From NCBI GenBank assembly GCA_958496175.1, contig OY292276.1:12604001-12668000 (forward strand): DNA of 64,000 nucleotides. Reading direction: 5' to 3'. The translations under genes were made by a program, and so were the position numbers. This stretch comes from Sisyra terminalis. Its lineage: Eukaryota > Arthropoda > Insecta > Neuroptera > Sisyridae. Positions 12,440-24,441 of the stretch are shown here, in pieces. The notes below the pieces were generated by a model, which saw nothing but the letters and a program-made list of their open reading frames with translations, had not been told where the DNA came from and ran no database searches. Numbering within the stretch: the first letter of the stretch is position 1; every line of letters starts with the position of its first letter.

Positions 12440-12880
12440 TACTGAAGAATCTGTGCTAACCGGAAACGCGACATTACTGTCCGAAAGTTGAGAGGATTTT
12501 ATTGTATGTACGGATCCATTGTCACGTTGACTGTTCGGATGCGTGGTCGGGTGGTCCATTCGAAAATTTCGGCATCAGCTTTTACATGCAGTTATCTGTG
12601 GCGACAACTACCCCTGCAACCGAACAGAATACACCACCAAGCGTTATTCTGCCCCCCTGCTGATACTGATCACTCAATCACCGCCTTCCTTTAACACTCC
12701 AAGCACATTCTTTCGTTATCCTCGACAATGTTTCACCCTCATTCCTCTAGTTTTAATATCGCCCGTTTCGGTTTATAGCATGGACAACGATGTGAATGAA
12801 TTCTGGTTTTACATATACGTGAAATCTGTCCAAGAGAGGATAGGATTAAGAAAATTGTTTTTTAAAGGTTGTTAACATTT
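12440..12880. other. GC-richer patch with overlapping open frames
   Basis: Plus-strand frames of 68 codons (12488-12694) and 110 codons (12543-12875) overlap a 110-codon minus-strand frame. The best plus frame includes CGDNYPCNRTEYTTKRY but no family comes to mind. Higher GC lengthens frames by chance, so this alone does not prove coding. It may be an exon of an unseen gene, a conserved non-coding block, or an old element. Confidence 0.3.
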
Positions 12881-13389
12881 TCGGTAGATATATTGTACGA
12901 CACTTAAACCTTCAATGTTATAAAATGTACTTTTTTTCTTCTTCTTCTACGATCCTATTGTTTGAGGTCTGTTCGAATTTCTTTTGAAAATCCGAAAGAA
13001 AAAAAAACGCTTTTGTTTTCATTCAAGTTTTTATGAATAAGCCAGATATTGAGTAGCGCAAGTAGTGTTAAACTAGAAATTTGTGGGTACTTTGAAAAAT
13101 ATTTCAAACATTTAAATTGCTACATCATTGTTTAGAAATGATAGTGAAATCAAGTATCGATTCAAGGCAGTGAACTAATAAGCAAGGAAGACAGAAAATT
13201 GTGAAGACATTGGAATGTAATCAGTTGATCAACGAACCATAACATCGGTTCAGTGCAAACTAAGTAAATCCTAGACGAGGCGTAGGCACATTTTTCTAAG
13301 AAATTGTCTAAATTTTTCAAGAAATATTTTTAGCCCCCCAAGAAAAAAAAAACGAAGAAGTTAAATTGTCTATGAGATATTTGTCGTGA
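12881..13389. other. AT-rich stretch, nothing recognised
   Basis: A CTT-rich run lies near 12940. No coding signal or inverted repeat was supported. Confidence 0.55.
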
Positions 13390-13640
13390 TTGGGTTTAAT
13401 AAATATCGAACGAGATAACCACCCCATTCATTTACAAACATCCCACATCTATGGATAAAGAAACACATTCGACTAGCGTAAAAATCAGGTAGTTTTCTTG
13501 TAGAACACCATGGAACAAGAGTGGATTGGTGTTGACATGGGAGTTGGAACTGAAGAACTCCGAGTGGCGCCATATCACTCCGCACCATCACCATCGATGG
13601 GCTTTGCTACCACCGCACTAGCATAAGAGTAAATCTTTTC
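13390..13640. other. GC-richer patch, unknown role
   Basis: The patch stands out by composition and contains GAGTGGCGCC at about 13562. A 74-codon minus-strand frame (13370-13594) covers it but has no recognised domain. Regulatory or exonic DNA is possible. Confidence 0.3.
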
Positions 13641-14235
13641 AGAGAATGTGAAACATCCGAATATTTCACTCACTACCAAAAGAATTGTTTTCATTTAAAT
13701 CAAATGATATCATCAGAAGCGGCGCTAACCAACCACAGGAAAAATAAGAAAAAAATTAGCTTATCTAAAATTTAAAATAGGGTCTTTGTTATTTTTTATT
13801 TCTTATTTTATATGTATATTTTATGTGGATACGTGTTTCATTAAATTAATACAGTGGCGGTCCGTGGCATTTTCAAACGAGGGTGCTTAATCATAAAAAA
13901 AATTATAAAAATACACAAAAATCAATTAATTTGTAAATGAAAATCTTTTTTTCCAAATTTTCATCCCTTAAATTTTTCCTATCAATCAAAATCTTAAATA
14001 TCTATTAAAAAAAGAGAAATAAAGCTTTTTTACTAACATGGTACCATGGTACCATAGTCCTTTTTCGGTGTTTTCACAATTCAACTTCTTTTTCTTTTCC
14101 TTGTCTTTATATACTGTAAAGTATTTGATTTGAAAGGAAAATAGCATAATAAAAATTTTTGATTCAAAAACCACCAAACACCAAATATTTTTTGGCAGTT
14201 ATACTTCTTTAGCGGTGTTATGAAAAAAATTATTA
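13641..14235. other. AT-rich stretch with a hAT-like end and a palindrome
   Basis: At 13854 CAGTGGCGGTCCGTGGCA resembles the left end of a common class of insect non-autonomous elements, but no matching right end was found within a few kilobases. An 18-base perfect palindrome, ATGGTACCATGGTACCAT, lies at 14038-14055. Confidence 0.45.
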
Positions 14236-14630
14236 GGCTGGTTCTACAATTAGTCGCTAGTCGCTTGTCGTCTGTCGGGCGCATGCGTGTTTACTTTGAC
14301 AGCATTTGACAGTTGTCGTAATGAGCTGTCGTTGTCGTGGACAGAGTTGGCCAATGCTCAACTTGTCCCGACTTACGACAAACGACAGCATATTATTTTT
14401 GTTGTTCTAATTTATAAAACATGGAAACCATGGATATTCATTGTAAACAACTCCCAAATATGGATCGTTCGCATTTAGGTTGTGTCAAATAATTGTTAAT
14501 AAATAAATAAATGTCAATAAAAAATAAATGTCGTTACGCAATTGTAGAATGCACTGCCGTTTATCTCCCGACTAACGACTCACGACAACCGACTCCCGTC
14601 AACGACAAGCGACTAATTGTAGAACCAACC
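14236..14630. mobile_element. PIF/Harbinger-like MITE, 395 bp
   Basis: The inverted termini are GGCTGGTTCTACAATTAGTC on the left and the complement of GGTTGGTTCTACAATTAGTC on the right. Both sides are flanked by TTA, which fits the three-base TWA target duplication of PIF/Harbinger elements. The repeats continue for over 30 bases through CGCTTGTCG. The interior is unusually rich in GTCG and CGAC words (CGACAAACGACAGC and similar), which gives extra self-pairing. A 63-codon frame at 14287 is not a transposase. A related fragment lies at 48692-48765. Confidence 0.75.
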
Positions 14631-14804
14631 TTAGACTGATTTTTTTCGTACTTTTCGGACAAGTAACCCATGCTGTATTCATTAACAATAAGTAGACAAT
14701 TGTGTATAATGTTGTGAAATACTTTACAGTATGTACAAGTAGCCATGTCTATATACAACATATATAAAAAACCAATTTGGTAAATGTCTTTTTAGTGACA
14801 TCAA

Positions 14805-14970
14805 TTTCTAGTGACGTCCCATTTTCTACTTTGTTTGTAATTTGATTTGCGACTAATTCTTGTCATAATGAAAATTCATCAAGAAAAAAGCAAATCATAA
14901 GATAATAGAATTGAAATAACAAAAAAATCATGAATTATATTAAAAACAAAGCGAAAATGCAACGGTGTTC
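14805..14970. mobile_element. CTGGCAA-type MITE family, copy 1
   Basis: The left half reads CATTTTCTACTTTGTTTGTA and the right half ends in the complement-like AAAAACAAAGCGAAAATGCA. The same pair of inverted halves recurs at 57644 and 61752, and a left half alone at 19166. This copy is diverged and its extreme left end is uncertain. No coding capacity. Confidence 0.6.
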
Positions 14971-14977
14971 GATATTG

Positions 14978-17900
14978 TTGTTCCTCAATGGGATATGAGT
15001 CACTAATTTAATCTATTGCTTGAAAATTAGTTACTTTCTGGGAAATATTCACAGCTCAACACTGGCAAAACTGAGAAATGGCAAAAATTGGCAATTGAAT
15101 GAAAATGAAAAGACAGTTGAAACCAATGACAATAATCTGTAAGTGTAAAATTGAGATAATAATTATTATATTTGTTTTATACTTAAATGTAAGTGTTTAC
15201 ATTCTTTGTTCCCCGTCTTTGCCATCCTACATACATTTGCCAATTATATTGACATTAAAAGCAAAAATTGTGATTAAAATTGTATCATATTTTAGTCATC
15301 CCAAAATATCAATAACAAATGAACTATTTCTAGCTCTATCAGAAGATGCTATAACATTTATTTAACATCGTCAAATAAGTATAGTTTTTACTTTGTGTAT
15401 AAAATAAAATAAATGTGTAATATTTACCGTCGCTTTTTCTAACTGTTAGTCTTTAGTGACTTGATATTTAATAAAACCCATAAAACGGGATCGAGAAATA
15501 TCGACAATTTGCCCGATATGAGATTGAGAATCCAACACTTACCAGTTTTGGAGTGGTTACCTTGACTACTCGGTCACCAATAGGCTTCTGCCGTATTTTT
15601 CCAAAGGAAAAAACTTCAGATTTTTTAACTAAAATTATGAAAACTTATACAAAATGGTATAACATCCGATTATACTACTAGTCCTTATACTAACGCCAAA
15701 ACTTTTTTCTATATTTATCATGGAAAAATTGCGAATAATATTGAAAATATGTAAGTTGGAAATTGTATTAGTACCAAATTATCTTCATAAAACAACATAG
15801 AATTTTCAAAATGATTTGTACCCTAAAGTCTATTTTATTTTGTCTAAATAAGGAAGCTTTCATTTTCAAAAAACTGTTTCTTATAATAAAGCTTTCTCCT
15901 TACAATAATGGATATACGAAAAGTATTCGGAGTAAATATATAAAAAAATTACTAGTCAAAGATGGAATACTTAATCCTGAATGCAGAACTGTTTTGAGAA
16001 AAATAAGGAGCTTTTTGGCTTACAGCAATTTGAAGCCTTAACTTTAAATCAAGGAAAAATTTTACCATCTAATAAAAGCTTCAGGTTTAATCCAAATTAA
16101 TTTATTTGAAGAAAAATCAATCCCTTAATTAAGAGAAGTTCACAGGATTTACTGCAGTTATTGCCTATATTATTATGATAGTATTAGGTTTATGATTGAC
16201 AAAAAAAAAAAAGGAATTTAAATTAGTTGGATTTAAGAGTTTGAAATATTGGCTAACTTTTTATGGAAAATTAAGCTTTTAATTGGACATTGAGCTTTTT
16301 TATGTTGTATGTAAATAAGATTCCTCGTATATCTACGAATCAGTACAATGTAATCAAAGAATGAAAATTTGGAGAAAAAGAAAAGTTTATTGTTAAAATT
16401 TGAATATATTTAATCAGTTGTAAATTGATAGATATACTTTGGGCTTTGAATTTTATGGAATAAATTAGCATTATGATGAAAATTGTTAAAGCTTTTGACC
16501 TTTCATAAATTTTACTATAATAAACCAGAATAATAATAAACTTATGCTTTTTATTGAACCATAAAAATTTTTTTTAATTAATTTTTGAATAAATGTATTC
16601 ATGATGAATTGATTCATGTTGAAATGAAGCAAACATGTATAAAGCTTAAAAAGATTATCCTTATCTTTATCTTTTGCAACGCTTAAATTTCGTTTGCATT
16701 TAGTAAAATCTAGGCAAGATATTGAATGGTAACTGTACTATTACTCTAAAAAGTATTTTTTTAATTAATTTTTCTGGGAATATTTTGTGGTGCAGCAGCT
16801 ATATATGCACCAGCCGCCACTGAAATTAAACAATTTTTTTCCCAGCCGAAAAATTGACTGAAGAAGTGGAAGAGATACGTCGCTTTTTCTACGGCTTCTT
16901 TTGAAAGAAAAAAAAGATGTAGATGCAATATATTGATCTATTGATTTATTTACACACATTATTGGCACACATGTGCACACCTAGAATATATATCCAGCAT
17001 CCAGCAATAAAAAGGATCGATGTCAGGGTCATTTCTACAGGCGCCGGAAATTCTACTCAGCGTCTACGATTCGTTAAAACGGACCTCACTGTGATAGACC
17101 GCCCAGTTTTATGCCTTTTTTTATTCATATAGCGACACCAATAATCCGATACTAGTCAAAAGAAACCAACACACATATGTCCCTTTATATCGATAAATGC
17201 TACAAACACAGCTATGCACACTGCAATGGCCCATTTATTATATTGACTTACTCATTGGGGGTCTAGTTGTGAATCAAATGTCAAAGAGAGCGTCAAAATC
17301 TCAAATTAAATTCAGAGATTGTAAAAATAGACCGCCCTATTGAAACAAAATTGAATGTAAAATGTTTAGAATTTTCCTTTGCAGATATTTCTTTGTTTGC
17401 CATAACAATAGATTTAAATAAATTCATTATTCTTTACACAATGGATATACACCTGAATATCATAATTTAAAAGAGAAAGAAAAAACTTTGCCAAGAAATT
17501 GAAAAACCATCCTTGTTCAATTTCCTCATAATTGGCCAAAGAAAATTCACTTAAATTTTTTATTAACTTTTGTCGTGACATCTTGCTCGTTTTACAAATG
17601 CTGTCCATTGTACAACAGATCTGTGGCATGGGTTGCCTAGAATTTAAATTTTTTACAAATAAATCTCATTTATCTTTTCATCTAATTATGCATAATCGTG
17701 ATTTTTATTGGCATAATTATACATTTTTTAATGAAAAGCATCGCAATAAACATTCACAAAGTGCTGAAGATAAATAAGACGTTTATAAGACATTTAAAAT
17801 GGACAAAAAACAGATTATACAAATATTTACCTTTCATATTAACTCAAGTAAAAATCAACTTTGCTAAATCGACGTAAAGAAATTGCTTGATTTCATCAAT

Positions 17901-18956
17901 TTCGGAGAAATACGCACTAAATATCTGTGAGTAAAAGTATATGATTTCTTCAATGGCATAATTCGTATTTTTAGATTCGATGTCATTATTCTTTATGATT
18001 TATTTGTGTTTGATAACAGTAAAGTATTATGGCCGTTATTTGGTAAATTTATCGATGAAAAATTTATGGTGGTAGTTTCACTAATTTTTGGTTAAACAAA
18101 TCATTGTTAAAGCTGGTTTTTGAGTTGTTGCTTTACATAAATGTTAAAAAAGCGAGTTTTTGTAAATCGATTTTATTGGAAAGTTTACTATTGAATAGTA
18201 CTAAAAGTAAATTGATTTAACTAATAAAATTTATATATCAATCAATAAATTTCTTATATTGATCATTGTTTAACAAATATTACAAATTTTGTAAACAAAA
18301 ATTTCCTAAATTAGTCATTACTTTTATTTGTGATAGTATTTAGTTACATAAAATAAATAAAGTTTTTCAAATCATTAGTCATCAAATTAAGTTTCATAGT
18401 CTTTTGATTTTTATTTTTCCATTTAATGAAAAAGCTCATACACTGACATCTGGTGATATTTGCAGGAATGCAATTAATGCATGAAGATGTACAAGCTTTT
18501 CTTTTGGATGTCCAAAAGCTTTTTCATTACTGAAGAATAAAAATATTTGTAATTCGATTATTGTTTTATTAAATGGGAAAAAAATCACATCTTAGAAGTT
18601 TGAAAAATCTATCTTTCAACTATTCCATTTACATATTCTTATTATATTTTATTAACATTAATTCCAGTGTAAGCACTTATTTTTCGATTCGTTTTGAAGA
18701 AATATAGTAATTTTCTTTTTATAGATAAATATTAATTTCTTTGATGAAATTATATCAATAAATCAGATTTTAGCTTACTTGGGATAGAATAAAGGATTTT
18801 TGGGGAAAGTAAAGGGATAATTTTTTCTTTTTCGAGATGTATCATTATTCGGGTAATTCAATAATAAATCTAATAAAATCTCGATATCACGATTTCAAGG
18901 TTTTAAAATTGGTCCAAATAAAACATTCTTCTTGTTTCATTGTTGTCATTCTATTG
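14978..18956. other. Long AT-rich stretch without recognised genes
   Basis: Several isolated frames of 63-88 codons occur (15099, 15811, 16923 and 17532 on plus; 16765 and 17414 on minus). None has a recognisable domain, and they lie in ordinary AT-rich DNA. The part 16770-17120 is a little less AT-rich and holds GCGCCGGAAATTC. No terminal repeats were matched. Confidence 0.5.
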
Positions 18957-19410
18957 TTGCCCACATAGAAATTAACACACAGAAAAAATTACTAATACAG
19001 AAGTTAACGCACAATAATTTATCCATACATGGAAATTAACCCCCAGCCAAAAATATTTTTTTTTAATTAAATGGTATTTTATTATTAATATTGCAATACA
19101 CTACTAACCTATTTTGAAAAAGTATCTTGTTTTTTGAAAAGTTATAAATTTGGCGACGTTAATATCTGGCAACACTTCAGTTTCTACTTTGTCTTTAATT
19201 TAATTCGTGATTTTTTTATTTATTCAACTTTAATTTGGAAAATATTGTTATACTAGCGACACAATTACAATACTTCTAATAAAATAATAATAAATTAAAT
19301 ATTAATTTATTTTTTTGCTGTGAGTTAATTTCCTTAAGAGGATATATCATTGTGCGTTAATTTCTTTTAGGATTTTTTTATGTGAGTAAAATTTTATGTG
19401 GGAAACTTGC
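18957..19410. repeat. Diverged foldback element enclosing a MITE half
   Basis: Two arms of about 100 bases pair with each other. The left arm begins TTGCCCACATA and contains AAGTTAACGCACAAT. The right arm contains ATTGTGCGTTAATTTC and ends TATGTGGGAAACTTGC. Mismatches are spread along the arms, so it is old. Between the arms, 19166-19213 is a left half of the CTGGCAA MITE family (CTGGCAACACTTCAGTTTCT). Confidence 0.6.
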
Positions 19411-21326
19411 ATGTGTGCAACAATGCTAGTGAGCAACTTTCCGTGGGCAAATTTCTGGTCATTAGTTTGAACATGTTAAATTTTTTTATATAGATTTATT
19501 TCGTAATTGTTTGCTAAAGCTCATAGTTCTAGTGGTAGAAGAGGTTGACATCATTCTAAAAATTATAGGAAAATTACAGAAGAATACTTTAATGGTAAGC
19601 TTAGAGAGCTTTTGGTAATCAGATATATTTGAATGTTTTTTTCTCATTAAATTAATCCATATATTCTTATTTGAATCGTATTATTATAAATTCTTAGAGC
19701 AACTATGAATGTTTTAGACACTAAGAAGATAAAATATATTTATCTTTCAAAAATTGGTTCAAATAGTCTGTACAACTTTGTTCTTTTACGATTCTTGTAA
19801 CCGTGATAAAAAAAAATAGTTTCATGACTAAAAAAATATTTTCAATAAAATATTGATTTTTTGTAGATTTCATAACGCTAAGTGGTTGTTATTTTTAATA
19901 AAAAAGGCATTATTAATCCCAGAATTATATTTAAATTTTAGATCAATTTATTAAGTAAATTCAAAGATTATTTTTTTTTCTGTTTTTCTCTTAATATTTA
20001 TTCACAAAAAATTGAAAAAAATCTAAAACTTCCAGGGTCTTGTATTTTTTTAAGTATCTACCAATATACCTATACAAAGAATCATTAAAATGTCTTTCTT
20101 ATGATGCCTTTGTTGATTCACCATATTGCTAGCCCTAGGCCCTTTAATTATTTAGATTGGCAACCAACACAATTGGCATTAAGATGTCTGATTTTCGCAA
20201 TAGAATAATATTTCACTTACTTGATTTAAGAATTGTTTAAATGGTAAATGGAGCACCCAATTAACTCACCACTTTTTGGCATCTAATCAAATGACATTAT
20301 TTAATTAAGAACAAATAAAGAATGAGTTAATCAAGCATTGCACTAATATCTGATGACAGCACATACACTTCTCAATACAACAGGCTATTAGCCAATGGAA
20401 TCGCTGTATTTGAAGATGTTCATTTGTTTTGATTGTTGAAATTTTAAAAATTTAACAAAGCCACTCCTATTAGAATCAAATGCTATATACATTGTACAAT
20501 GCACATATATTATTTAGGTTAAATAACATTCAGCACGGAATTGGTTTTTATTATTTTTTTCATTAAATAGTACTGTTTGAAAAAATTTGTTAAAAATCAG
20601 GCACTTTAATAATGGCATGTTAAACTAAAAATATTTTTTTTAAGGCTGTTCCAAAAATATTTCATGGTTAAATTTTAATTGAAAAAAAAAATTTTTTTTT
20701 TTTAGTTTTTATCAAGTTAAATACTTGTTCATTTTTAAATTATTATTTTTTTTTACGAATGGTTAATTGAGACAGTGTTTTGAAACTTCTAGAATATAAA
20801 TATTTTATTAGTACCAATTCATCAGTGTTTTTTATCCTAAAATGTCTGCACCTTTGGTGGCACGAAAAGCCCCCAACAATATTAATTATTACATTTTTTA
20901 TAATGAATTTTGTAGAAAAGGTAATTTTCTAAACTAAAAAATCGAAACACTTTTTTCAATGGGGTGCGAAGACCTGCTTTCAGATTCAAAGGGGTGCAGC
21001 TCACTTAAATTTTAAAGAAACACTGCTATACAACCCTTAAATGTCATTTAAGTATTTTTCCGGGTCAATTTACCACACTTATATCCCCATAATGCTTGCT
21101 AAAACTTTAGACTACTTAGTATTACATTAAGCCAATCAACTATAAGTTACAACTTGGTATAATTTAGCGATAAGAATGACTCTAGGCCAAAAGCAAAGAA
21201 TAATCTAAATTGTTAGATTAGAAGACTTATTGGAGAAATTATTGCGGAATCATAATTAGAATCATAAAAAAAGTAACTAGGTATTAATTTTTGCCATTAT
21301 TAACAAATTAAAACTTTTTTTAGTAC

Positions 21327-21331
<5 letters not shown>
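19411..21331. other. AT-rich stretch, nothing firm
   Basis: A 12-base perfect palindrome, CATTGTACAATG, lies at 20490-20501. Between 20830 and 21010 the words GCACCTTTGGTGGCAC and GGGGTGCAGC hint at a degraded element, but no termini could be paired. No gene is seen. Confidence 0.5.

Positions 21332-21380
<49 letters not shown>
21332..21380. repeat. TA microsatellite
   Basis: About 24 uninterrupted TA units directly abut the left end of the TTAGGGTG element. A second TA tract (about 22206-22252) abuts its right end, so the element appears to have inserted into one TA microsatellite. Confidence 0.95.
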
Positions 21381-21383
<3 letters not shown>

Positions 21384-22204
21384 GGTGATTTTTTTTGGGA
21401 CTATTTTTTTTTTGCTCCCATGCCGAAATTTGGTTGGAAATACTTCAAAAAAAATTCCCTGAATGTTTGAGCTCTTAATATTAATATTAAGTACTCGCTC
21501 ACAGCGTGTGAATATTTTCCATTTAAAATACACGTAAACTTTGATTTTTTTTTTAAATTTTTATAGTTCAGCGGCATTTTATGGTATCGCCTCGCTCAAA
21601 GTCGGTTTTTTTTTACAATTGTATGATCTACAAAAGTGCCTATTTTTAATAATTTTTAATAAGGAATAAAAAATCAATATTTTCTTAAATTTTACTCAAT
21701 AATCCGTAAAAATGTTATAGTAAGAGAAATTCAAGGCTCAATATCTCGAGAAATATCGATCTTAGCAATTTGGTTTTCTGGAACTTTTTTGTAGGAAATT
21801 AAATTTCCTATAAATTTGGCTTTTATATTTTTTCTGTACGTCTTGTAATTGATGAGTTACTGAGAGAAAAACGAGAAATCTATGAAAAATCTAGGTTTAG
21901 CGACCCGTGCTACCTCGCCCGTATAAATTACGATTTTGCCGCAATAGACACTTTTGTAGAGCATACAATTGTAAAAAAATCCCAACTTTGAGCGAGGCGA
22001 TACCATAAAATGCCGCTGAACTATAAAAATTTAAAAAAAAATCAAAGTTTACGTGTATTTTAAATGGAAAATATTCACACGCTGTGAGCGAGTACTTAAT
22101 ATTAATATTAAGAGCTCAAACATTCAGGGAATTTTTTTTGAAGTATTTCCAACCAAATTTCGGCATGGGAGCAAAAAAAAAATAGTCCCAAAAAAAATCA
22201 CCCT

Positions 22205-22206
<2 letters not shown>
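21380..22206. mobile_element. Long-TIR non-autonomous element (TTAGGGTG type), copy A, 827 bp
   Basis: The element starts TTAGGGTGATTTTTTTTGGG and ends with its complement, CCCAAAAAAAATCACCCTAA. The inverted repeats run about 262 bases per side (21380-21643 and about 21943-22206), so more than 60 percent of the element is terminal repeat. It sits in a TA tract, which hides the target duplication. Copy B at 41401 shows a 6-bp duplication. Long TIRs with 6-bp duplications are known for Maverick/Polinton elements and, with shorter TIRs, for a few other superfamilies such as IS3EU. No enzyme is encoded and I do not settle the family. Confidence 0.8.
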
Positions 22207-22250
<44 letters not shown>

Positions 22251-22252
22251 TA
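22206..22252. repeat. TA microsatellite, right half
   Basis: An imperfect TA tract follows the right end of the TTAGGGTG element and continues the tract that ends at its left boundary. Confidence 0.9.
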
Positions 22253-22279
22253 GAGGATAAAATTCAGATCTCAGCTTTT

Positions 22280-22560
22280 ATTTTTTTAAATAAGAAGACA
22301 ATTCAGGTTATTTAAGATCGTTTTTTTTATTTAATATTTTTATTATTCGATTAGCTACGTTTCGTTACTTATCGTAACTTCATCAGGCTTCTTGATTCAC
22401 AAAAATAAATAAATAAAAATTGAAAATATTTTATTTTTGTGAATCAAGAAGCCTGATGAAGTTACGGTATGTAACGAAACGTAGCTAATTGAATAATGAA
22501 AATAGTAAATAAAAAAACGATCTTAAATAACCTGAATTGTCTTCTTATTTAAAAAAATAT
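22280..22560. repeat. Near-perfect foldback with hammerhead-like cores
   Basis: The arms 22280-22403 and 22437-22560 are near-perfect inverted copies, separated by an A/T-rich spacer of about 33 bases. Each arm carries the same motif. On plus, at 22453-22480, it is CTGATGA, then A, a GTTAC/GTAAC stem with a five-base loop, then GAAAC. The minus-strand counterpart is at 22359-22386. This order is that of the hammerhead ribozyme core, with one extra A after CTGATGA. The element follows directly on the TA tract. No coding potential. Confidence 0.75.
22453..22480 (+). ncRNA. Hammerhead-like core motif
   Basis: The segment contains CTGATGA (conserved core CUGANGA), a closable five-base-pair stem (GTTAC with GTAAC) and GAAAC. 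A canonical hammerhead has the stem directly after CUGANGA; here one A intervenes. Helix I and the cleavage site were not established, so this is a candidate and activity is not claimed. Confidence 0.35.
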
Positions 22561-23239
22561 ATATAAGTATATAGTTACAAATTTTTTTTGTTGAAATATG
22601 GTTAAAATCTTAATTTTTTTACAGTTAGTTAAGTCACGAATAGCCAACAGTTAGTTATCTTTTCTTTTCTTGAAAACCTTTAATTTTTAAAGAACAAAGA
22701 ATTAGTTACTAAATTGTAGGCCTTAATCCCCGAAGTTGCTCTCTATACTTTGATATGCATATTTGGCTGTAAAAGACAAAACGTGATACATTATAAAATG
22801 TTTGTAGGAAAACTAAAATTTAGAGCTTTCACAAACCCTATAACTGAGATTTTTCTTTTAAAGTGTAGAAAAAAGCTATCAAAATATGTTAAGGCATTGT
22901 GTTGTGGTGTAGATCATTATAAGCCCCAATGTCACACAGAAAGAAAGAACAAGCAAATTCGTGTAGGTATACCTATGTTTTTGGGAACGCGAGGAATTTA
23001 ACGAAGCCAGAAAAAAAATATGAAATAATTAGCAGATAAATGTAGGTAGGTAATAAATTCTTTCAATTTGTAAAATTCTAATTTGACATAAACGTGTACA
23101 AATGTAGCTTTTGAACACGAAACTGTTTAGAGAAATGGTCGTTTTTATATATTGTTTGATTTTGAATGGTATGTTTGTTGTGAATAGTACACAAAACGTA
23201 TTGTACTGGTTGGTCAACAAATCGCAGTGTCATGTATTT
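22561..23239. other. AT-rich stretch, nothing recognised
   Basis: An 83-codon frame on plus (22750-23001) contains several Cys and Lys residues but no motif I can name, and it is isolated. I do not call it. Confidence 0.45.
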
Positions 23240-23480
23240 GATTAAGCAAAGATATAATAGTCAGGTACAAGCGCGCCCCAGCAATCGCGTCGTTCATCAG
23301 CGTGCATAAATAAGCGACAGAGGGCGCAGTCCTGCACTAGGTCCCCGTCGGTGATGCCATCCCCGACTAAAATGTCCGCGAAGAACTGGTTTCACCGACA
23401 GATTCTTCATATTATGTAAATGTTTTGTTATCAGACTATCTAATTCTTTCATTCTGTATGAGATTCTTCTATTTTAGTCT
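23240..23480. other. GC-richer patch with a CTCF-like 10-mer
   Basis: The patch is much richer in GC than its surroundings and contains CAGAGGGCGC at 23318-23327. That fits the CAGRKGGCGC core of insect CTCF sites. There is no open frame of interest. It could be an insulator, promoter or conserved block. One 10-mer match is weak evidence. Confidence 0.35.
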
Positions 23481-23837
23481 CACACGTGCCGCACATAATG
23501 GTCGTACTAATAAAAAATATGTATATAGGTACCTATGTACCTAAGCAAGTACGTATAAAGCTCATCAAAAATGATAGAGCGACAACTATGTCGTTACTTT
23601 GAATTTGACCAATAAAAATATTTTTACAACTTCAAATTGAAGATGGAAGAGCAAAAGATGAGTTCAAGTACAATGCTCGTTTCATTGTTTTATAATTTGA
23701 GAACAAATAAAAATAAATTCAAAAGTTAAAGCATATTTCTGAAATTATATCAGAGTTGTTTTCGTGAAATATCCAAGTACACGGTAAATTGTTTGCAAGT
23801 CTCAACTTCTACGTTCTTTCTAGTTATAACTCAACTT

Positions 23838-24440
23838 AAAAGATAAATATAAAATGATCAAATTATAAAATGAATCCATTTTATGTAAGGTTCAATTCCA
23901 GTGTAAATAACAACAATAATAATATCAGGTTCACGGGTAATTGGAATATATTTAAATTAATTTAAACAATCATTGATTTTGCGACGTTTCGTCTTTATTA
24001 TCAAGACTTTTTCAAGCTCTGAAAGTATTACAATATTAACAACATTATAACAATATTTTTATAAACAGACCTTTACTATGTTTAAACAATCGTTAGTTAA
24101 AATATGTAAAATTAAAATTAAAACTGTAAAAAACGATTTTTTGCTTTCAAGTATGTTTTTTTTTATTTATTTTTAACAAGTCTAACAGCCAACTGAAAAG
24201 TTGGCTGTTATTCCAATTAAATATTCCAATTACCCGTGAACCTGATATTATTATTGTTATAAAATGAATATTGTTTCATATTTCAACATTGCACTATTGA
24301 TAATTGCAGATTAATTTTTAAGGTTGATTTTTGTTAAAAAAAAAGATAAATATAAGATTATCAAATCATAAAATTAATATCGTTTTTTATTTCCACATTG
24401 CACCATTGATAATTGCTGATTAATTTTTAAGGTTCATATT
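23838..24440 (+). repeat. Local tandem repeat interrupted by a foldback
   Basis: The segment starting at 24259 (ATAAAATGAATATTG) repeats at 24368 with a period of 109 bases and shares CATTGCAC(T/C)ATTGATAATTG and TTAATTTTTAAGGTT. The words AAGATAAATATAA and ATAAAATGAAT also occur at 23839-23875, before the foldback at 23912-24258. The foldback therefore sits within the repeated block. Confidence 0.55.
23912..24258 (-). repeat. Foldback with 38-base perfect arms and hammerhead-like core
   Basis: The arms 23912-23949 and 24221-24258 are perfect inverted copies containing TCAGGTTCACGGGTAATTGG. On the minus strand, 24016-23981 reads TTGAAAA, A, a GTCTT/AAGAC stem, GAAACGTCG. This is the same layout as the motif at 22453 but with a degenerate first box. 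At 24184-24209 a perfect 11-base-pair hairpin (AACAGCCAACT) closes on a GAAA loop. Confidence 0.7.
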
Positions 24441-24441
24441 T

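Noticed and set aside
12227..12559. 110-codon minus-strand frame overlapping a 110-codon plus-strand frame
   Set aside because: Both cannot easily be real, neither has a recognised domain, and raised GC in the patch lengthens frames by chance.
16800..16825. Right end partner (GCCGCCACTG) for the CAGTGGCGG end at 13854
   Set aside because: The two are 3 kb apart, the flanking 8-mers differ, and similarity beyond the first bases is poor.
22453..22480. Calling a confirmed hammerhead ribozyme
   Set aside because: The extra A before helix II and the lack of a demonstrated helix I and cleavage site leave it a candidate only.
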